Counted from the stretch's first letter, positions 46,622-59,711 are shown. The stretch: DNA of 64,000 nt from Nocardioides sp. SYSU D00038 (GCF_016924665.1 NZ_JAFFJT010000004.1:57011-121010); one strand, 5' to 3'. Numbers and translations are program-made. The notes: generated by a model not told the origin, from the letters alone.

Positions 46622-47875
46622 TCAGGGACGGGGGCCGGCCGGCTGCTGGAGCGGGCCCCGGTCCTGCCCCTCGGCGGCCGGCTCCGCCCCCTCCGCCCCC
46701 TCGGCCTCGTCGCCGGGCTCAGGCTCGGGCTCGGGCTCGGGCTCGTCCAGGATCTCCAGGATCGCCGGCTTGTGCACGATCGGCAGCACGAAGGTCAGCG
46801 CCACGGTGAGCGCGCTCATCACGCCGAGCAGCACCCACAGCCGCGGTCCGGAGTAGAGCGCGCCGAGCACGGTGCCGAACGAGACCAGCCCCGCCCACAT
46901 CCACATGATGAAGACGGCCCGGCGCTGGGAGTGGCCGATCTCGAGCAGCCGGTGGTGCAGGTGCTGCTTGTCGGCCGAGAACGGCGAGCGCCCCTGCCGG
47001 GTGCGGCGCACGACCGAGAGCACCAGGTCGGCGAACGGCACCACCAGGATCGAGACCGGCAGCAGCACCGGGAGCAGCGTCAGCAGCAGGTTGGGGCCGG
47101 CACCGCTCGTCCCGGTGATGTCGGTGGGGCGCAGCTGGCCCGAGAGCGTGACCGCGCTGGCCGAGAGCAGCAGCCCGATCAGCATCGAGCCGGAGTCGCC
47201 CATGAAGATCCGGGCCGGGTGGAAGTTGTGGGCCAGGAAGCCGACGCACACGCCCGCGAGCGCGGCGCTGAGCAGGGCCGCGGTGGTGGCGCGGTTGAGC
47301 TCGCTGATCCGGGTCAGCTGGTAGCAGAAGACGAAGAACGACATCGCGCCGATGGCGACCACGCCGGCGGCCAGTCCGTCGAGCCCGTCGACGAAGTTGA
47401 CGGCGTTGACGGTGGCGACCACGACGAAACCGGTGAGCAGCGCGGCCTGGGCGTTGTCGAAGGAGTACTGGTGGCCGTTGGTCCAGGTGAAGAAGTTGTA
47501 CTGGATCTGGTTCCCGACCAGGAACCCGGCGGCCAGCACCTGCCCACCCAGCTTGGTGAGCGCGTCGAGCTCGAACAGGTCGTCGAGCACTCCCACCGCG
47601 CAGATCAGCGCCCCGGCGATGATCACGACGCCGGCGTCGCGGAAGACGAACGGGCTGCTCTCGGAGAGGAACGGCAGCTGGCGGGCCACGAGGTACGCCG
47701 CGACGACGCCTCCCAGCATCGCCAGCCCGCCCAGGTAGGGGATCGGCTCGTCGTGGACGTCGCGGTCGCGCACCCGCGCGACCGCCCCCGTGCGCAGCGC
47801 GATCTCCCGGGCCACCACGGTCAGCAGGTAGGTGACCGCGGCGGCGACCAGGAAGACCACCAGGTACTCACGCAC
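46622..47875 (-). CDS. wecA: UDP-GlcNAc:undecaprenyl-phosphate GlcNAc-1-phosphate transferase (WecA/TagO type)
   Basis: 417 residues, about 11 helices, MraY/WecA superfamily. Motifs: DEPIPYLGGLAML, GVLDDLFELDALTK (Mg-binding DD), NFVDGLDGLAAG, ARIFMGDSGSM and the HLHHRLLEIGHS loop. It starts lipid-linked arabinogalactan, teichoic acid or polysaccharide assembly. The C-terminal ~45 residues are a disordered Glu/Pro tail (EPEPEPEPEP). Matches Rv1302 in the conserved order. Its 5' end overlaps sua5 by eight bases. Confidence 0.93.
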   Translation of the reverse strand: MREYLVVFLVAAAVTYLLTVVAREIALRTGAVARVRDRDVHDEPIPYLGGLAMLGGVVAAYLVARQLPFLSESSPFVFRDAGVVIIAGALICAVGVLDDLFELDALTKLGGQVLAAGFLVGNQIQYNFFTWTNGHQYSFDNAQAALLTGFVVVATVNAVNFVDGLDGLAAGVVAIGAMSFFVFCYQLTRISELNRATTAALLSAALAGVCVGFLAHNFHPARIFMGDSGSMLIGLLLSASAVTLSGQLRPTDITGTSGAGPNLLLTLLPVLLPVSILVVPFADLVLSVVRRTRQGRSPFSADKQHLHHRLLEIGHSQRRAVFIMWMWAGLVSFGTVLGALYSGPRLWVLLGVMSALTVALTFVLPIVHKPAILEILDEPEPEPEPEPGDEAEGAEGAEPAAEGQDRGPLQQPAGPRP

Positions 47876-48593
47876 CGGTGACGTCGCCCTCCTCGTCGGT
47901 GCCCTCGTCGGTGCCCTCGTCGGTGCCCTCGTCCGGAGCGGCGTCGCCCAGCCTGACGCCGAACGGCGCGACGACCTCGTCGAGCGCCGCGACGGGGATC
48001 GCCCCGAGGCGCAGCACCCGGCCGCCCTCGACGGTGACGTCGACGATCGTCGAGGCCTCGCCGCCGGGCGACTCCCCTGCGTCGACGATGACCCCGACGT
48101 CGGCGCCGAGCATCTCCTGGGCCTGGTCGGCGTCGGTGGCCGCCGGCATCCCCGTCCGGTTGGCCGAGCTCACCGCCATCGGCCCGGTGCGCTCGAGGAT
48201 CTCGCGGGCGACGTCGTGGTCGGGGATCCGTACCGCCACGGTGCCGCGGGTGTCGCCGAGGTCCCACTGCAGCGAGGACTGCTGGTGGCAGACCAGGGTG
48301 AGCGGACCGGGCCAGAACCGCTCGGCCAGGGCGCGCGCCCACTCGGGCACCCGCACCGCCAGGGCGTCGAGGGTCGCGGGCGAGCTGATCAGCACCGGGG
48401 GCGGCATCTCGCGGCCGCGCCCCTTGGCGGCGAGCAGGTCCTGGACGGCCTGGTGGTCGAAGGCGTCGGCGCCGATGCCGTAGACGGTGTCGGTGGGCAG
48501 CACGACCAGGCCGCCACGTTGCACCTCCAGCGTCGCCGCGACGACCGCGGCCTCGCGCTCCTCGGGGGTCGTGGTGGGGTAACGCTCGCTCAC
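47868..48593 (-). CDS. L-threonylcarbamoyladenylate synthase (Sua5/YciO/TsaC family)
   Basis: 241 residues. Makes TC-AMP for the t6A modification of ANN-decoding tRNAs. Motifs: VVLPTDTVYGIGADAFD, then KGRGREMPPPVLI, WPGPLTLVCHQ and PMAVSSANRTGMPA. GTG 48593 is used; ATG 48602 is possible. The C-terminus carries a DEGT repeat tail and lacks the full extra Sua5 domain. 17 bases after prmC. Confidence 0.92.
   Translation of the reverse strand: MSERYPTTTPEEREAAVVAATLEVQRGGLVVLPTDTVYGIGADAFDHQAVQDLLAAKGRGREMPPPVLISSPATLDALAVRVPEWARALAERFWPGPLTLVCHQQSSLQWDLGDTRGTVAVRIPDHDVAREILERTGPMAVSSANRTGMPAATDADQAQEMLGADVGVIVDAGESPGGEASTIVDVTVEGGRVLRLGAIPVAALDEVVAPFGVRLGDAAPDEGTDEGTDEGTDEEGDVTGA
47891..47934 (-). 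repeat. 12-bp tandem repeat at the 3' end of the Sua5-family gene
   Basis: Three and a half copies of cctcgtcggtgc (plus strand) encode (DEGT)n followed by DEEG. In-frame and acidic, so copy-number change would alter only the protein tail. Confidence 0.85.
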
Positions 48594-48610
48594 ACCGCCC
48601 ATGGTGCCAG

Positions 48611-49465
48611 TCATCGTGCCAGTCGTGCCGTGGTGAACCGCGGGCGGCCCGCGAGGTCGGCGTGGTCGCGCACCTCGACCCAGCGACCGGTGGCGCGGAA
48701 GACCGCCGGCACGGCGTCGCCCTGGGCGTCGGCGTGCTCGACGCCGAGCACTCCCCCGGGCCGCAGCAGCACCGCGGCCCGCTGCTCGAGCACCCGGATC
48801 GCGTCGAGCCCGTCGGCGCCGGAGAACAGCGCGAGGTGGGGGTCGTGGTCGCGTGCCTCGGGTGCCACCGACTCCCACGCCTCGAGGGGGATGTACGGCG
48901 GGTTGCAGGTCACGACGTCGACGCCGCCCAGCAGGTCGTCGAAGGCGGTGGCGAGGTCGCCCAGCCGCAGGTCGACGCCGGTGCCGGCGAGGTTGCGCTC
49001 GGCCCAGGCGTGCGCCGGCGGGTCGATCTCGACGGCGTGCACCCGCGCCGCGGGCACCTCGTCCGCGATGCTCAGCGCGATCGCGCCCGAGCCGGTGCAC
49101 AGGTCGACCACGACCGGGCTCGCCCCGTCGGCGGTTAGCGCCGCAGCCTGCTCGACCGCCCAGCCGGCCAGCAGCTCGGTCTCCGGCCGCGGCACGAAGA
49201 CGCCGGGACCGACGGCCAGCTCGACGTGGCGGAAGTGGGCCACCCCGGTGAGGTGCTGCAGCGGTTCGCGGGCCGCGCGCCGTCCGACCAGGTCGGCGTA
49301 GCGACGCTCGACGTCGGGCCCGACCTCGTCCACCAGCACCAGCCGGGAGCGGTCGGTGCCGAGCACGTGGGCGAGCAGGGCCGCGGCGTCGTGCTCGGCG
49401 CTCTCGACCCCGCCGGCGCGCAGCCGCTCGACCGCCGCGGCCAGCAGCGCCCGACGGGCGGTCAT
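48611..49465 (-). CDS. prmC: Release-factor glutamine N5-methyltransferase
   Basis: 284 residues. Methylates the GGQ glutamine of release factors, including the RF1 encoded just upstream. SAM-binding VVDLCTGSGAIALSIADEVP and the glutamine-methylating NPPY at 188-191 are present. ATG is four bases after the prfA stop, matching the prfA-prmC pairing in most bacteria. Confidence 0.95.
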   Translation of the reverse strand: MTARRALLAAAVERLRAGGVESAEHDAAALLAHVLGTDRSRLVLVDEVGPDVERRYADLVGRRAAREPLQHLTGVAHFRHVELAVGPGVFVPRPETELLAGWAVEQAAALTADGASPVVVDLCTGSGAIALSIADEVPAARVHAVEIDPPAHAWAERNLAGTGVDLRLGDLATAFDDLLGGVDVVTCNPPYIPLEAWESVAPEARDHDPHLALFSGADGLDAIRVLEQRAAVLLRPGGVLGVEHADAQGDAVPAVFRATGRWVEVRDHADLAGRPRFTTARLAR

Positions 49466-49469
49466 CGGC

Positions 49470-50543
49470 TCAGTCCTCGAGCGCGGCCAGCCGCGCCGCG
49501 AGGTCCGCCTCGACGCACGAGGTGAGCACCGGCTGGAGGTCACCGTCGAGCACCTGGTCGAGGTTGTAGGCCTTGTAGCCGGTGCGGTGGTCGGAGATCC
49601 GGTTCTCCGGGAAGTTGTAGGTGCGGATCCGCTCGGAGCGGTCGACGGTGCGCACCTGGCTGCGGCGGGCCTCGCTCGCCTCGGCGTCGGCCTCCTCCTG
49701 CGCAGCCACGAGCAGCCGGGCGCGCAGGATGCGCAGCGCCTGCTCCTTGTTCTGCAGCTGGCTCTTCTCGTTCTGGCAGCTGACCACGATGCCGGTGGGG
49801 ACGTGGGTGATGCGGACGGCGGAGTCGGTGGTGTTGACGCTCTGCCCGCCCGGTCCGCTGCTGCGGAACACGTCGATGCGCAGGTCGTTCTCGTCGACGG
49901 TGACGTCGACCTGCTCGGCCTCCGGCAGCACCAGGACGCCGGCGGCGCTGGTGTGCACCCGGCCCTGCGACTCGGTGACCGGCACCCGCTGCACCCGGTG
50001 GACGCCACCCTCGAACTTCAGCAGCGCGTACGGCGTCTCCCCGGGGTCGGGGGTGCCCTTGGCCTTGACCGCGACCGTGACCGACTTGAAGCCGCCGAGG
50101 TCGGACTCGGCGGCGTCGAGCACCTCGACCCCCCAGCCGCGAGCCTCGGCGTAGCGGGTGTACATCCGCAGCAGGTCGCCGGCGAACAGTGCGGACTCCT
50201 CGCCGCCCTCGCCCGACTTGATCTCGAGGATCGCGTCCTTGTCGTCGGTGGGGTCGCGCGGCACCAGCAGCCGGCGCAGGCGCTCGGCCGCCTCCTCGCG
50301 CCGGGCCTCCAGCCCGGCGGCCTCCTCGGCGAACGCGGGGTCCTCGTCGGCGAGCTCGCGGGCCGCCTCGATGTCGCCGGCCAGCCGCTGCCACTCCCGC
50401 CAGGTGCCGATCACCCGGCTGAGCTCGGCGTAGCGCCGGTTCAGCCGCTTGGCCAGGCGCGCGTCGGCGTGCGTCTCGGGTGCGCCGAGCCGCGACTCGA
50501 GGTCGGCGTGCTCGGCGACCATGCCCTCGACGGCCTCGAACAT
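49470..50543 (-). CDS. prfA: Peptide chain release factor 1
   Basis: 357 residues. The codon-recognition tripeptide is Pro188-Val189-Thr190 (P-x-T, RF1 type, reading UAA/UAG) and the peptidyl-tRNA hydrolysis motif GGQ is at 232-234 ([12 protein letters not shown]). Full length. It is separated from rpmE by a strong terminator-like hairpin, so it probably has its own promoter in the 96-base gap. Confidence 0.97.
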   Translation of the reverse strand: MFEAVEGMVAEHADLESRLGAPETHADARLAKRLNRRYAELSRVIGTWREWQRLAGDIEAARELADEDPAFAEEAAGLEARREEAAERLRRLLVPRDPTDDKDAILEIKSGEGGEESALFAGDLLRMYTRYAEARGWGVEVLDAAESDLGGFKSVTVAVKAKGTPDPGETPYALLKFEGGVHRVQRVPVTESQGRVHTSAAGVLVLPEAEQVDVTVDENDLRIDVFRSSGPGGQSVNTTDSAVRITHVPTGIVVSCQNEKSQLQNKEQALRILRARLLVAAQEEADAEASEARRSQVRTVDRSERIRTYNFPENRISDHRTGYKAYNLDQVLDGDLQPVLTSCVEADLAARLAALED

Positions 50544-50588
50544 CTGGCGCTCCTGGGGTGGCGGTGGCGTGTGGGGGTGGGGACAGCA

Positions 50589-50632
50589 CGAGCGCCGACC
50601 CTCCGCGTGGGGACGCGGTGGGTCGGCGCTCG
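50589..50632 (-). terminator. Hairpin after rpmE
   Basis: Perfect 13-bp arms (50589-50601 and 50620-50632) with an additional 5-bp inner pair CCGCG/CGCGG, eight bases beyond the rpmE stop. No U-run follows, as is usual for terminators in very GC-rich actinobacteria. Confidence 0.75.
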
Positions 50633-50639
50633 GGACCGG

Positions 50640-50858
50640 CTAGGAGCTCTTCTTCGCCTTGGCGTAGCGGGCCTCGAACCGGGCCACGCGGCCACCGGTG
50701 TCGAGGATCTTCTGCTTGCCCGTGTAGAACGGGTGGCAGTTCGAGCACACGTCGGCGCGGATCGAGCCGGCGGACGCCGTGCTGCGGGTCGTAAACGACG
50801 CGCCGCAGGTGCACGTCACCTGGGTCTCGATGTAGTCGGGGTGGATGTCCTTCTTCAT
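50640..50858 (-). CDS. rpmE: 50S ribosomal protein L31, zinc-binding (C+) form
   Basis: 72 residues. Zinc-binding Cys are all present: CTC near residue 16-18 and CSNC at ~37-40 in [14 protein letters not shown], so this is the zinc-containing paralogue that is replaced under zinc starvation in many bacteria. ATG 50858 follows a GAGAGGACACC leader with the ribosome binding site. Confidence 0.96.
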   Translation of the reverse strand: MKKDIHPDYIETQVTCTCGASFTTRSTASAGSIRADVCSNCHPFYTGKQKILDTGGRVARFEARYAKAKKSS

Positions 50859-50974
50859 GGTGTCCTCTCTCGGTGCCCCGGGTCGTCGACGTTCGGACAC
50901 GCCGGACGTGAACCGGGACCAACACGCAAGTCTAGTAACACCGCCGGGTCCCGCCCAATTCCTGCGTCCCCGCC

Positions 50975-51011
50975 GGTCGAGCAGCGAGCCCCGGCGAGCG
51001 TCGTCGAGACC
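50975..51011. repeat. Dispersed GGTCGAGCAGCG...GTCGAGACC repeat, copy 1
   Basis: Starts ggtcgagcagcgag and ends gtcgagacc, an imperfect palindrome in the 231-base rho-rpmE gap. A second copy lies at 60017-60046. I recall near-identical elements scattered between genes in Nocardioides genomes. The rest of the gap shows no gene. Confidence 0.7.
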
Positions 51012-51089
51012 CGGTGGGGCGAGAACCCTCCGGATCCCGCCGGAGGGCGCTCGGCCGTCGGGGGTCGCGACGGGCGCTCCTCGCCGGGG

Positions 51090-53090
<2,001 letters not shown>

Positions 53091-53166
53091 GTGAGGTCCT
53101 TCCCACGTATCACCGCCGCGCGGGCTGGAGCCGGCGGCGTCTGGTCATGAGCCTGCCCGTGGGCGG

Positions 53167-53205
53167 GTCGTCCTCGGACGAGGACGACGGTGCGAGAGCT
53201 CGCAC
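53167..53205 (-). promoter_or_regulatory. Two adjacent hairpins in the rho leader region
   Basis: Perfect 10-bp arms GTCGTCCTCG/CGAGGACGAC with a two-base loop (53167-53188), followed at once by perfect 7-bp arms GTGCGAG/CTCGCAC (53190-53205). They lie 77-115 bases before the rho start, inside a 247-base gap, and could form an attenuating leader for Rho autoregulation. Nothing else was recognised in the gap. Confidence 0.5.
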
Positions 53206-53337
53206 GACACGGGAAGAGGGGCGCTCCCGGGGTCATCGGATGGGTTCGGATGAACGGGAGACCACGCCGAGATCGCCGGCGCGCGGCCAATGTACCACCA
53301 GCGAGACGGGGATCACCCCATCCCACCGCCGGGGCCG

Positions 53338-54249
53338 TCAGCCCGTCCGCGGGCCGACCGGGTCGACGGCGAGGCGGTGCGCGGCCCAGCCGTCCGGGCA
53401 GCGGTCGAGCAGCCCCGCCGTGGCGGCCGGGTCGGTGGCGTCGTGGAGGGCCAGCACCGTCGGACCGGCGCCGGAGACCACGGCCGCGACCCCGGACGAG
53501 CGCAGCCGGTCGACCAGCGCCAGCGAGTCCGGCATCGCGGTGCGGCGCTGCTCCTGGTGGAGGTAGTCGCGGGTGCCGCGCCAGAGCTGGTCGGGGCGCC
53601 CGGCCAGCGCCGCGACCAGCAGCGCGGCCCGGCCGGCGTCGGCGGCCGCGTCGGCGTGGGGCACCTGCGCGGGCAGCAGCGCCCGGGCCACCGCCGTCGA
53701 GACCGGCTCCGGGGGCACGAACGCCACCGCGGCGATCCGCGGGTCGACCGGCGACGGCACCGCCCACCAGCGGCCGTCGTCGTCGCGGCCCGACACCACG
53801 AAGCCGCCCAGGCTGGCCGGGGCGACGTTGTCGGGGTGGCCCTCGAGGTCGGCGGCCAGGGCGAACGCCGCCAGGTCGTCGAGGCGCTCGCGCCCGTCGC
53901 GCACCAGGGCCCGGGCCAGGTGGATGCCGCCGACGATCGCCGCGGACGACGAGCCGAGCCCGCGGGCGTGGGGCACCACGTTGCCGCAGCGCAGCCACAG
54001 TCCCGGCGGGTGGGCGTCGAGCCGGTCGAACGTCGCCCGCATCGCGCGGACCACGAGGTGCCGCTCGTCGCGGGGCAGCGCCTCGGCGCCGGGCCCCTCG
54101 ACCTCGACCTCGAGGCCGCCGGGGCGCACCTCGCCGACCAGCTCGTCGCGCAGGTCGAGCGCCAGCCCGAGCGAGTCGAAGCCGGGGCCGAGGTTGGCCG
54201 AGGTCGCCGGAACCGTCAGCCGCACCGGTCCGTCGACGAACCCGCTCAC
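53338..54249 (-). CDS. thrB: Homoserine kinase
   Basis: 303 residues, GHMP kinase. Phosphorylates homoserine in threonine synthesis. Motifs: [20 protein letters not shown] at the N-terminus, the ATP-binding [16 protein letters not shown] and late [13 protein letters not shown] 54249 overlaps the thrC stop (GTGA). Last gene of the argS-lysA-hom-thrC-thrB unit. Confidence 0.95.
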   Translation of the reverse strand: MSGFVDGPVRLTVPATSANLGPGFDSLGLALDLRDELVGEVRPGGLEVEVEGPGAEALPRDERHLVVRAMRATFDRLDAHPPGLWLRCGNVVPHARGLGSSSAAIVGGIHLARALVRDGRERLDDLAAFALAADLEGHPDNVAPASLGGFVVSGRDDDGRWWAVPSPVDPRIAAVAFVPPEPVSTAVARALLPAQVPHADAAADAGRAALLVAALAGRPDQLWRGTRDYLHQEQRRTAMPDSLALVDRLRSSGVAAVVSGAGPTVLALHDATDPAATAGLLDRCPDGWAAHRLAVDPVGPRTG

Positions 54250-55334
54250 GCGAGCCCGGCCGCCCGGGCGGCGGCGTCGACGTCGGCGTCCACGACCGCG
54301 TCGGCGATCGGACCGAAGCCCTCGAGGGCGGTGGCGGTGTCCTTGAGCCCGTGGCCGGTCACGGTGACCACGACGGTGAGCCCGGAGTAGGACTCGCCCC
54401 GGCCCAGCTGCTGGAGCAGGCCGGCGATGCCGGCGGCCGAGGCCGGCTCGACGAAGACGCCGTCGCGGCTCGCGAGCTCGCGCTGGGCGGCGAGGATCTG
54501 CTCGTCCGAGACCGCCTCGAAGCTGCCACCAGACTCGTCGCGAGCCGCCTCGGCGAGCTTCCACGACGCCGGGTTGCCGATCCGGATCGCGGTGGCCCGG
54601 GTCTCGGGGTCGGGGAACGGCTCGCCGGTCACCAGCGGCGCGGCGCCCTCGGCCTGGAAGCCGCGCATCACCGGCGTGCGGGTGGCCAGGCCGAGGTCGG
54701 CGTACTGCGTGTAGCCGAGCCAGTACGCCGAGATGTTGCCGGCGTTGCCGACCGGCAGCAGGTGCACGTCGGGGGCGTCGCCGAGGAAGTCGACGATCTC
54801 GAACGCCGCGGTCTTCTGGCCCTCCAGGCGCACCGGGTTGACCGAGTTGACCAGCGCCACGGGGTAGTCCCACGACAGGCCCTTGGCCATCGCCAGGCAG
54901 TCGTCGAAGTTGCCGCGCACCATGATCACCTGGGCGCCGTGCAGGATCGCCTGGGCCATCTTGCCGGCGGCGATCTTGCCCTCCGGCACCAGCACCAGCG
55001 GCTTCAGCCCGGCCTTGGCGGCGTAGGCCGCCATCGAGGCCGAGGTGTTGCCGGTGGAGGCGCACACCACCGCCTCGGCGCCGTCGTGGCGGGCCACCGA
55101 GATCGCGGCGGTCATCCCGCGGTCCTTGAACGAGCCGGTGGGGTTGTCGCCCTCGACCTTGAGCCACACCTCGCCGCGGGTCAGGCCGGAGAGCCACGCG
55201 GAGTGCACCAGCGGGGTGCCGCCCTCGCGCAGGGTGACCGCCTCGACGCCCTCGGGCACCTGGAGCAGCGAGCGGTACTCCTCGATCACGCCGCGCCACT
55301 GGTGGGTGCGCGCGACGTCCGGACGGGCGCTCAC
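54246..55334 (-). CDS. thrC: Threonine synthase
   Basis: 362 residues, PLP enzyme converting O-phosphohomoserine to threonine. The PLP-binding Lys70 is in [11 protein letters not shown] and the phosphate-binding loop is [13 protein letters not shown]. Short form, as usual in actinobacteria. GTG start overlaps the hom stop (GTGA). Confidence 0.96.
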   Translation of the reverse strand: MSARPDVARTHQWRGVIEEYRSLLQVPEGVEAVTLREGGTPLVHSAWLSGLTRGEVWLKVEGDNPTGSFKDRGMTAAISVARHDGAEAVVCASTGNTSASMAAYAAKAGLKPLVLVPEGKIAAGKMAQAILHGAQVIMVRGNFDDCLAMAKGLSWDYPVALVNSVNPVRLEGQKTAAFEIVDFLGDAPDVHLLPVGNAGNISAYWLGYTQYADLGLATRTPVMRGFQAEGAAPLVTGEPFPDPETRATAIRIGNPASWKLAEAARDESGGSFEAVSDEQILAAQRELASRDGVFVEPASAAGIAGLLQQLGRGESYSGLTVVVTVTGHGLKDTATALEGFGPIADAVVDADVDAAARAAGLA

Positions 55335-56641
55335 TCCTCGCCGCCCTCGACGCGCATCACCGAGGTGACCTCGCGCACGATCTCCATGCCGCGCAGCCGT
55401 TCGACCGTCGCGCTGAGCTGGGCGTCGGTCGCCGCGTGGGAGACCACCACGAGCTGGGCGTCGGCGCCCCGGCCCTCCTGGCGCACCACCTGGATCGACA
55501 CGTCCTGCTCGGCGAACGCCCCGGCCACCGTCGCGAGCACGCCCGCGCGGTCGTCGACGTCGATCGCGACGTGGTAGCGGGTCACGGTCTCGCCCATCGG
55601 CAGCACCGCCCGGTCGGCGTACGCCGACTCGCCGACCCCGCGGGTGCCGGCCAGCCGGTTGCGGGCGACGGTGACGAGGTCGCCGAGCACCGCCGAGGCG
55701 GTGGGCGCCCCACCGGCGCCCGGACCGTAGAACATCAGCTGCCCGGCGGCCTCGGACTCCACGAAGACGGCGTTGTAGGCCTCGCGCACCGAGGCCAGGG
55801 GGTGGCTGCGCGGGATCATCGCCGGGTGCACGCGCACCGAGACGGCGCCCTGGCCGTCGTCGGTGGACTCGAGCTCGCAGATCGCCAGCAGCTTGACGAC
55901 GCTGTCCATCTCGCGCGCCGACTGCACGTCGGCGGCGGTGACCTCGGAGATGCCCTCGCGGTGCACGTCGGAGGCGGTGACCCGCGAGTGGAAGGCCAGC
56001 GAGGCCAGGATCGCGGCCTTGGCCGCGGCGTCGAAGCCCTCGACGTCGGCGGTGGGGTCGGCCTCGGCGTAGCCCAGCTCCTGGGCCTCCTCGAGCGCCT
56101 CGGCGAAGCCGGCGCCGGAGGTGTCCATCCGGTCGAGGATGAAGTTGGTGGTGCCGTTGACGATGCCGAGCACGCGGGTCACCTTGTCGCCGGCCAGCGA
56201 CTCGCGCAGCGGGCGGAGGATCGGGATGGCGCCCGCGACGGCCGCCTCGTAGTAGAGGTCGCGGCCGGCCTTCTCGGCCGCCTCGAACAGGGTCGGGCCG
56301 TCCTCGGCGAGCAGCGCCTTGTTGGCGGTGACGACGCTGGCGCCGTTCTCGAGGGCGGCGAGGATCAGCGACCGGGCGGGCTCGATGCCGCCGATGACCT
56401 CGACCACCAGGTCGACGTCGTCGCGGGCCACCAGGCCGGCGGCGTCGGTCGTCAGCAGGTCCTCGGGCACGTGCACCTCGCGCTGCGCGTCGAGGCGGCG
56501 CACGGCCACCCCGGCGAGCTCGACCGGCGCACCCACCCGGGCCGCCAGGTCACCGGCCTGCTCCTCGAGCAGGCGCACCACCTGCGAGCCCACCGAGCCG
56601 CAGCCGAGCACGGCCACCCTCAGCGGCTTGACGCCCTCCAT
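55331..56641 (-). CDS. hom: Homoserine dehydrogenase
   Basis: 436 residues. NAD(P)-binding GCGSVGSQV (13-21), catalytic block ([31 protein letters not shown]) and a C-terminal ACT domain (about 350-436, [20 protein letters not shown]) that normally confers threonine feedback inhibition. ATG shares one base with the lysA stop. Confidence 0.96.
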   Translation of the reverse strand: MEGVKPLRVAVLGCGSVGSQVVRLLEEQAGDLAARVGAPVELAGVAVRRLDAQREVHVPEDLLTTDAAGLVARDDVDLVVEVIGGIEPARSLILAALENGASVVTANKALLAEDGPTLFEAAEKAGRDLYYEAAVAGAIPILRPLRESLAGDKVTRVLGIVNGTTNFILDRMDTSGAGFAEALEEAQELGYAEADPTADVEGFDAAAKAAILASLAFHSRVTASDVHREGISEVTAADVQSAREMDSVVKLLAICELESTDDGQGAVSVRVHPAMIPRSHPLASVREAYNAVFVESEAAGQLMFYGPGAGGAPTASAVLGDLVTVARNRLAGTRGVGESAYADRAVLPMGETVTRYHVAIDVDDRAGVLATVAGAFAEQDVSIQVVRQEGRGADAQLVVVSHAATDAQLSATVERLRGMEIVREVTSVMRVEGGEE

Positions 56642-58038
56642 CAGAAACCACCCACGTCCGTCGCGAACAAGTCGTCCTCAGTCTCCCGGCGCACGACGAC
56701 CCTCGCCACTCCGTCCCGCACCGCGATCACCGGCGGGCGCAGCGCGTGGTTGTAGTTCGAGGCCATCGAGCGGCAGTAGGCGCCGGTGCCCGGCACCGCC
56801 AGGAGGTCGCCGGGGCGCACGTCGCCGGGCAGGAACTCGTCGCGCACGACGATGTCGCCGGCCTCGCAGTGCTTGCCCACCACCCGGGCCAGCACCGGCG
56901 GGGCGTCGGAGGCGCGGGAGGCGAGCGTGCAGGAGTAGTCGGCGTCGTAGAGGGCGGTGCGGATGTTGTCGCTCATGCCGCCGTCGACCGAGACGTAGGT
57001 GCGCACCGCTCCCCCGTCGAGAGCGACCGGCTTGACGGTGCCGACCGTGTAGACCGTGCACGTCGAGGGCCCGACGATCGCGCGGCCCGGCTCGATGGAG
57101 AGGCGCGGCGCCTCGATGCCGAGCCCACGGCACTCGTGCTCGACGATCTTGGTCATCTCCGTGGCGAGCTGCGCGGGGTCCGACGGGTCGTCCTGGGTGG
57201 TGTAGGCGATGCCGAAGCCGCCGCCGAGGTCCATCTCCGGCATGGTCACGCCGAGCTCGGCCGAGACCTGCGCGTGCAGCGCCAGCACCCGCCGGGCAGC
57301 GACCTCGAACCCGGAGGAGTCGAAGATCTGGCTGCCGATGTGGGAGTGCAGGCCGAGCAGCTCCAGACCCGGGGCGGCGTGGACGGCGCGGACCGCCTCG
57401 AGCGCCGCGCCGTTGGTGATGGAGAACCCGAACTTCTGGTCCTCGTGGGCGGTGGCGATGTACTCGTGGGTGTGGGCCTCGACCCCGGCGGTGACCCGCA
57501 CCATCACCCTTGCCGTGGCGCCGAGCTCGGCGGTGATCGCAGCCAGCCGCTCGATCTCGACCGGCGAGTCGACGATGATCCGCCCGACGCCCAGCGCGAC
57601 GGCACGGCGCAGCTCGGGGTGGGTCTTGTTGTTGCCGTGGTAGCCGACCCGCGCCATCGGGAACCCGGCCCGCTGGGCCACGGTCAGCTCGCCCGCGGAG
57701 CAGACGTCGAGGCTCAGCCCCTCCTCGTCGACCCAGCGCGCGACCGCGGTGCACAGGAACGCCTTGCCGGCGTAGAAGACCTGGTAGTCGGCGAACGCGT
57801 CGCGGAAGGCGCGCGCCCGGGCGCGGAAGTCGGCCTCGTCGAGCACGTACGCCGGGGTGTTGTGCTCGGCGACCAGGTCGGCCACCGCGACCCCGCCGAC
57901 CACGAGGTCGCCGTCGGCCTTGTGGGCGGTCCGCGACCACAGCTGCGGCACCAGAGCGTTGGCGTCGCCGGGCTCGCGGAGCCAGGCGGGGCCGCGCAGT
58001 GCGCCGGGCGCGTGCGCCCAGCCCGCCTCGTGGGTCAC
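56641..58038 (-). CDS. lysA: Diaminopimelate decarboxylase
   Basis: 465 residues, PLP enzyme giving L-lysine from meso-DAP. PLP-binding Lys92 (FYAGKAFL), [12 protein letters not shown], the glycine-rich [18 protein letters not shown] and the substrate-binding CE-type segment near HCEAGDIVV are present. GTG 58038 overlaps the argS stop by four bases (GTGA). Confidence 0.96.
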   Translation of the reverse strand: MTHEAGWAHAPGALRGPAWLREPGDANALVPQLWSRTAHKADGDLVVGGVAVADLVAEHNTPAYVLDEADFRARARAFRDAFADYQVFYAGKAFLCTAVARWVDEEGLSLDVCSAGELTVAQRAGFPMARVGYHGNNKTHPELRRAVALGVGRIIVDSPVEIERLAAITAELGATARVMVRVTAGVEAHTHEYIATAHEDQKFGFSITNGAALEAVRAVHAAPGLELLGLHSHIGSQIFDSSGFEVAARRVLALHAQVSAELGVTMPEMDLGGGFGIAYTTQDDPSDPAQLATEMTKIVEHECRGLGIEAPRLSIEPGRAIVGPSTCTVYTVGTVKPVALDGGAVRTYVSVDGGMSDNIRTALYDADYSCTLASRASDAPPVLARVVGKHCEAGDIVVRDEFLPGDVRPGDLLAVPGTGAYCRSMASNYNHALRPPVIAVRDGVARVVVRRETEDDLFATDVGGF

Positions 58039-59711
58039 ATCCGCTCCGGTGCGGTCACGCCGAGCAGGCCGAGCCCGTTGGCGAGGACGGTGCGCGACGC
58101 CACGGTGAGCACCAGCCGGGCCTGGTTGACCGGCGCGACCGGCTCGTCGCCCTGCGGCAGCATCCGGCACTCGCGGGTGTCGTACCAGCGGTTGAACACG
58201 GCCGCGAGGTCCTCGAGGTAGCGCGCGACCCGGTGGGGTGCGCGCAGCTCGCTGGCCGCCGCGACGACGCGCGGGAACTCCGCCAGCGCCCGCAGCAGGT
58301 CGCCCTCGCGCTCGTGCGACAGCAGCGCGGGGTCGAAGGCCACCACCGCGTCGTCGACCACCATGCCGAGGTCGGCGGCGTTCTCGACCATCCGGCAGGT
58401 GCGCGCGTGGGCGTACTGCACGTAGTAGACGGGGTTGTCGTTGGTCGCCCGCGCCCAGAGGTCCAGGTCGAGGTCGATGTTGACGTCGCTGGAGTAGCGG
58501 GCCAGCGCGTAGCGGGCCGCGTCGACGCCGATGGCGCCCACGAGGTCGTCGATGGTGACGACCGTGCCGGCGCGCTTCGACATCCGCAGCGGCTGGCCGT
58601 CGCGGACCAGGTTGACCATCTGGCCGATGAGGATCTCGAGGTTCTTGCCCGGCTCGTCGCCGAACGCCGCGCACATCGCGTTCATCCGCCCGACGTAGCC
58701 GTGGTGGTCGGCGCCGAGCATGATCAGGCACCGGTCGAAGCCGCGCTCGCGCTTGTCGAGGTAGTAGGCGAGGTCGCCGGAGATGTAGGCGCCGGTGCCG
58801 TCGGACTTGACGATCACCCGGTCCTTGTCGTCACCGAACTGCTCGGTGCGCAGCCACAGGGCCCCCTCGGCCTCGTAGGTGTTGCCCATCTCGGTGAGCC
58901 GGGCGATGGCCCGGTCGACCGCGCCGCTGGTGTGGAGCGAGTCCTCGTGGAAGTAGACGTCGAAGTCGACGCCGAAGTCGTGGAGGCTCTGCTTGATCTC
59001 GGCGAACATCAGGTCCACGCCGACCGCGCGGAACACCTCGCGGGCCTCGTCGTCGGGCAGGTCGAGCACGTCGGGTCGCTGCGCGACGACGTTCTTGGCG
59101 ATCTCGTCGATGTAGGCGCCGCCGTAGCCGTCCTCGGGCACCGGCCGGCCGTGCGCGGCGGCGAGCAGCGAGCCCGAGAACCGGTCGATCTGCCCGCCGT
59201 GGTCGTTGAAGTAGTACTCGCGGGTGACCCGGGCCCCGGCCATCGTGAAGATCCGGCCGAGCGCGTCGCCGACCGCCGCCCAGCGCACGCCGCCGATGTG
59301 GATCGGGCCGGTGGGGTTGGCCGAGACGAACTCGAGGTTGATCCGCTCGCCCGCGAAGGTGTCGGAGGAGCCGTACGCCGCGCCCGCGGCCACCACGTCG
59401 GCGGCCACCTGGCCCTGCGCGCCCGCCTCGACGCTGACGTTGAGGAAGCCCGGCCCGGCGACGTCGACGCCCGCGACGCCGTCGGTCTGCAGCAGCCGCT
59501 CGGCCAGCAGCTCGGCCAGCGCCCGCGGGTTGGTGCCTGCCTTCTTGGCCAGCTGAAGGGCGACGTTGGTGGCGTAGTCGCCGTGCCCCTTCTGCCGGGG
59601 TCGCTCCACCGTCACCTCGGCCGGCACGCCATCGGGGAGGACGAGCGCGCCCTGGTCGACGAGCGACGCCAGGGCGTCGACGACAGCGGCGGAGAGCTGG
59701 GCGGGGTTCAC
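58035..59711 (-). CDS. argS: Arginyl-tRNA synthetase
   Basis: 558 residues, class I synthetase. HIGH-like motif HIGG at 138-141 ([13 protein letters not shown]) and the KMSKS-like loop [10 protein letters not shown]; the C-terminal anticodon-binding helical domain contains [16 protein letters not shown] 59711 is preferred over TTG 59717 because TAGGCT lies six bases upstream. It heads the lysine/threonine operon and is divergent from tRNA-Arg(CCG). Confidence 0.96.
   Translation of the reverse strand: MNPAQLSAAVVDALASLVDQGALVLPDGVPAEVTVERPRQKGHGDYATNVALQLAKKAGTNPRALAELLAERLLQTDGVAGVDVAGPGFLNVSVEAGAQGQVAADVVAAGAAYGSSDTFAGERINLEFVSANPTGPIHIGGVRWAAVGDALGRIFTMAGARVTREYYFNDHGGQIDRFSGSLLAAAHGRPVPEDGYGGAYIDEIAKNVVAQRPDVLDLPDDEAREVFRAVGVDLMFAEIKQSLHDFGVDFDVYFHEDSLHTSGAVDRAIARLTEMGNTYEAEGALWLRTEQFGDDKDRVIVKSDGTGAYISGDLAYYLDKRERGFDRCLIMLGADHHGYVGRMNAMCAAFGDEPGKNLEILIGQMVNLVRDGQPLRMSKRAGTVVTIDDLVGAIGVDAARYALARYSSDVNIDLDLDLWARATNDNPVYYVQYAHARTCRMVENAADLGMVVDDAVVAFDPALLSHEREGDLLRALAEFPRVVAAASELRAPHRVARYLEDLAAVFNRWYDTRECRMLPQGDEPVAPVNQARLVLTVASRTVLANGLGLLGVTAPERM

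Noticed and set aside
46772..47881. Plus-strand open frame opposite wecA
   Set aside because: Polar His/Arg/Glu-rich mirror translation of membrane-protein codons.
53190..55577. Plus-strand open frame opposite thrB and thrC
   Set aside because: Pro/Arg-rich mirror frame; thrB and thrC have complete catalytic motifs.
56641..59711. Attenuator or leader peptide for the Lys/Thr genes
   Set aside because: argS-lysA-hom-thrC-thrB are joined by 1-4 base overlaps, leaving no room for a leader; argS appears leaderless.
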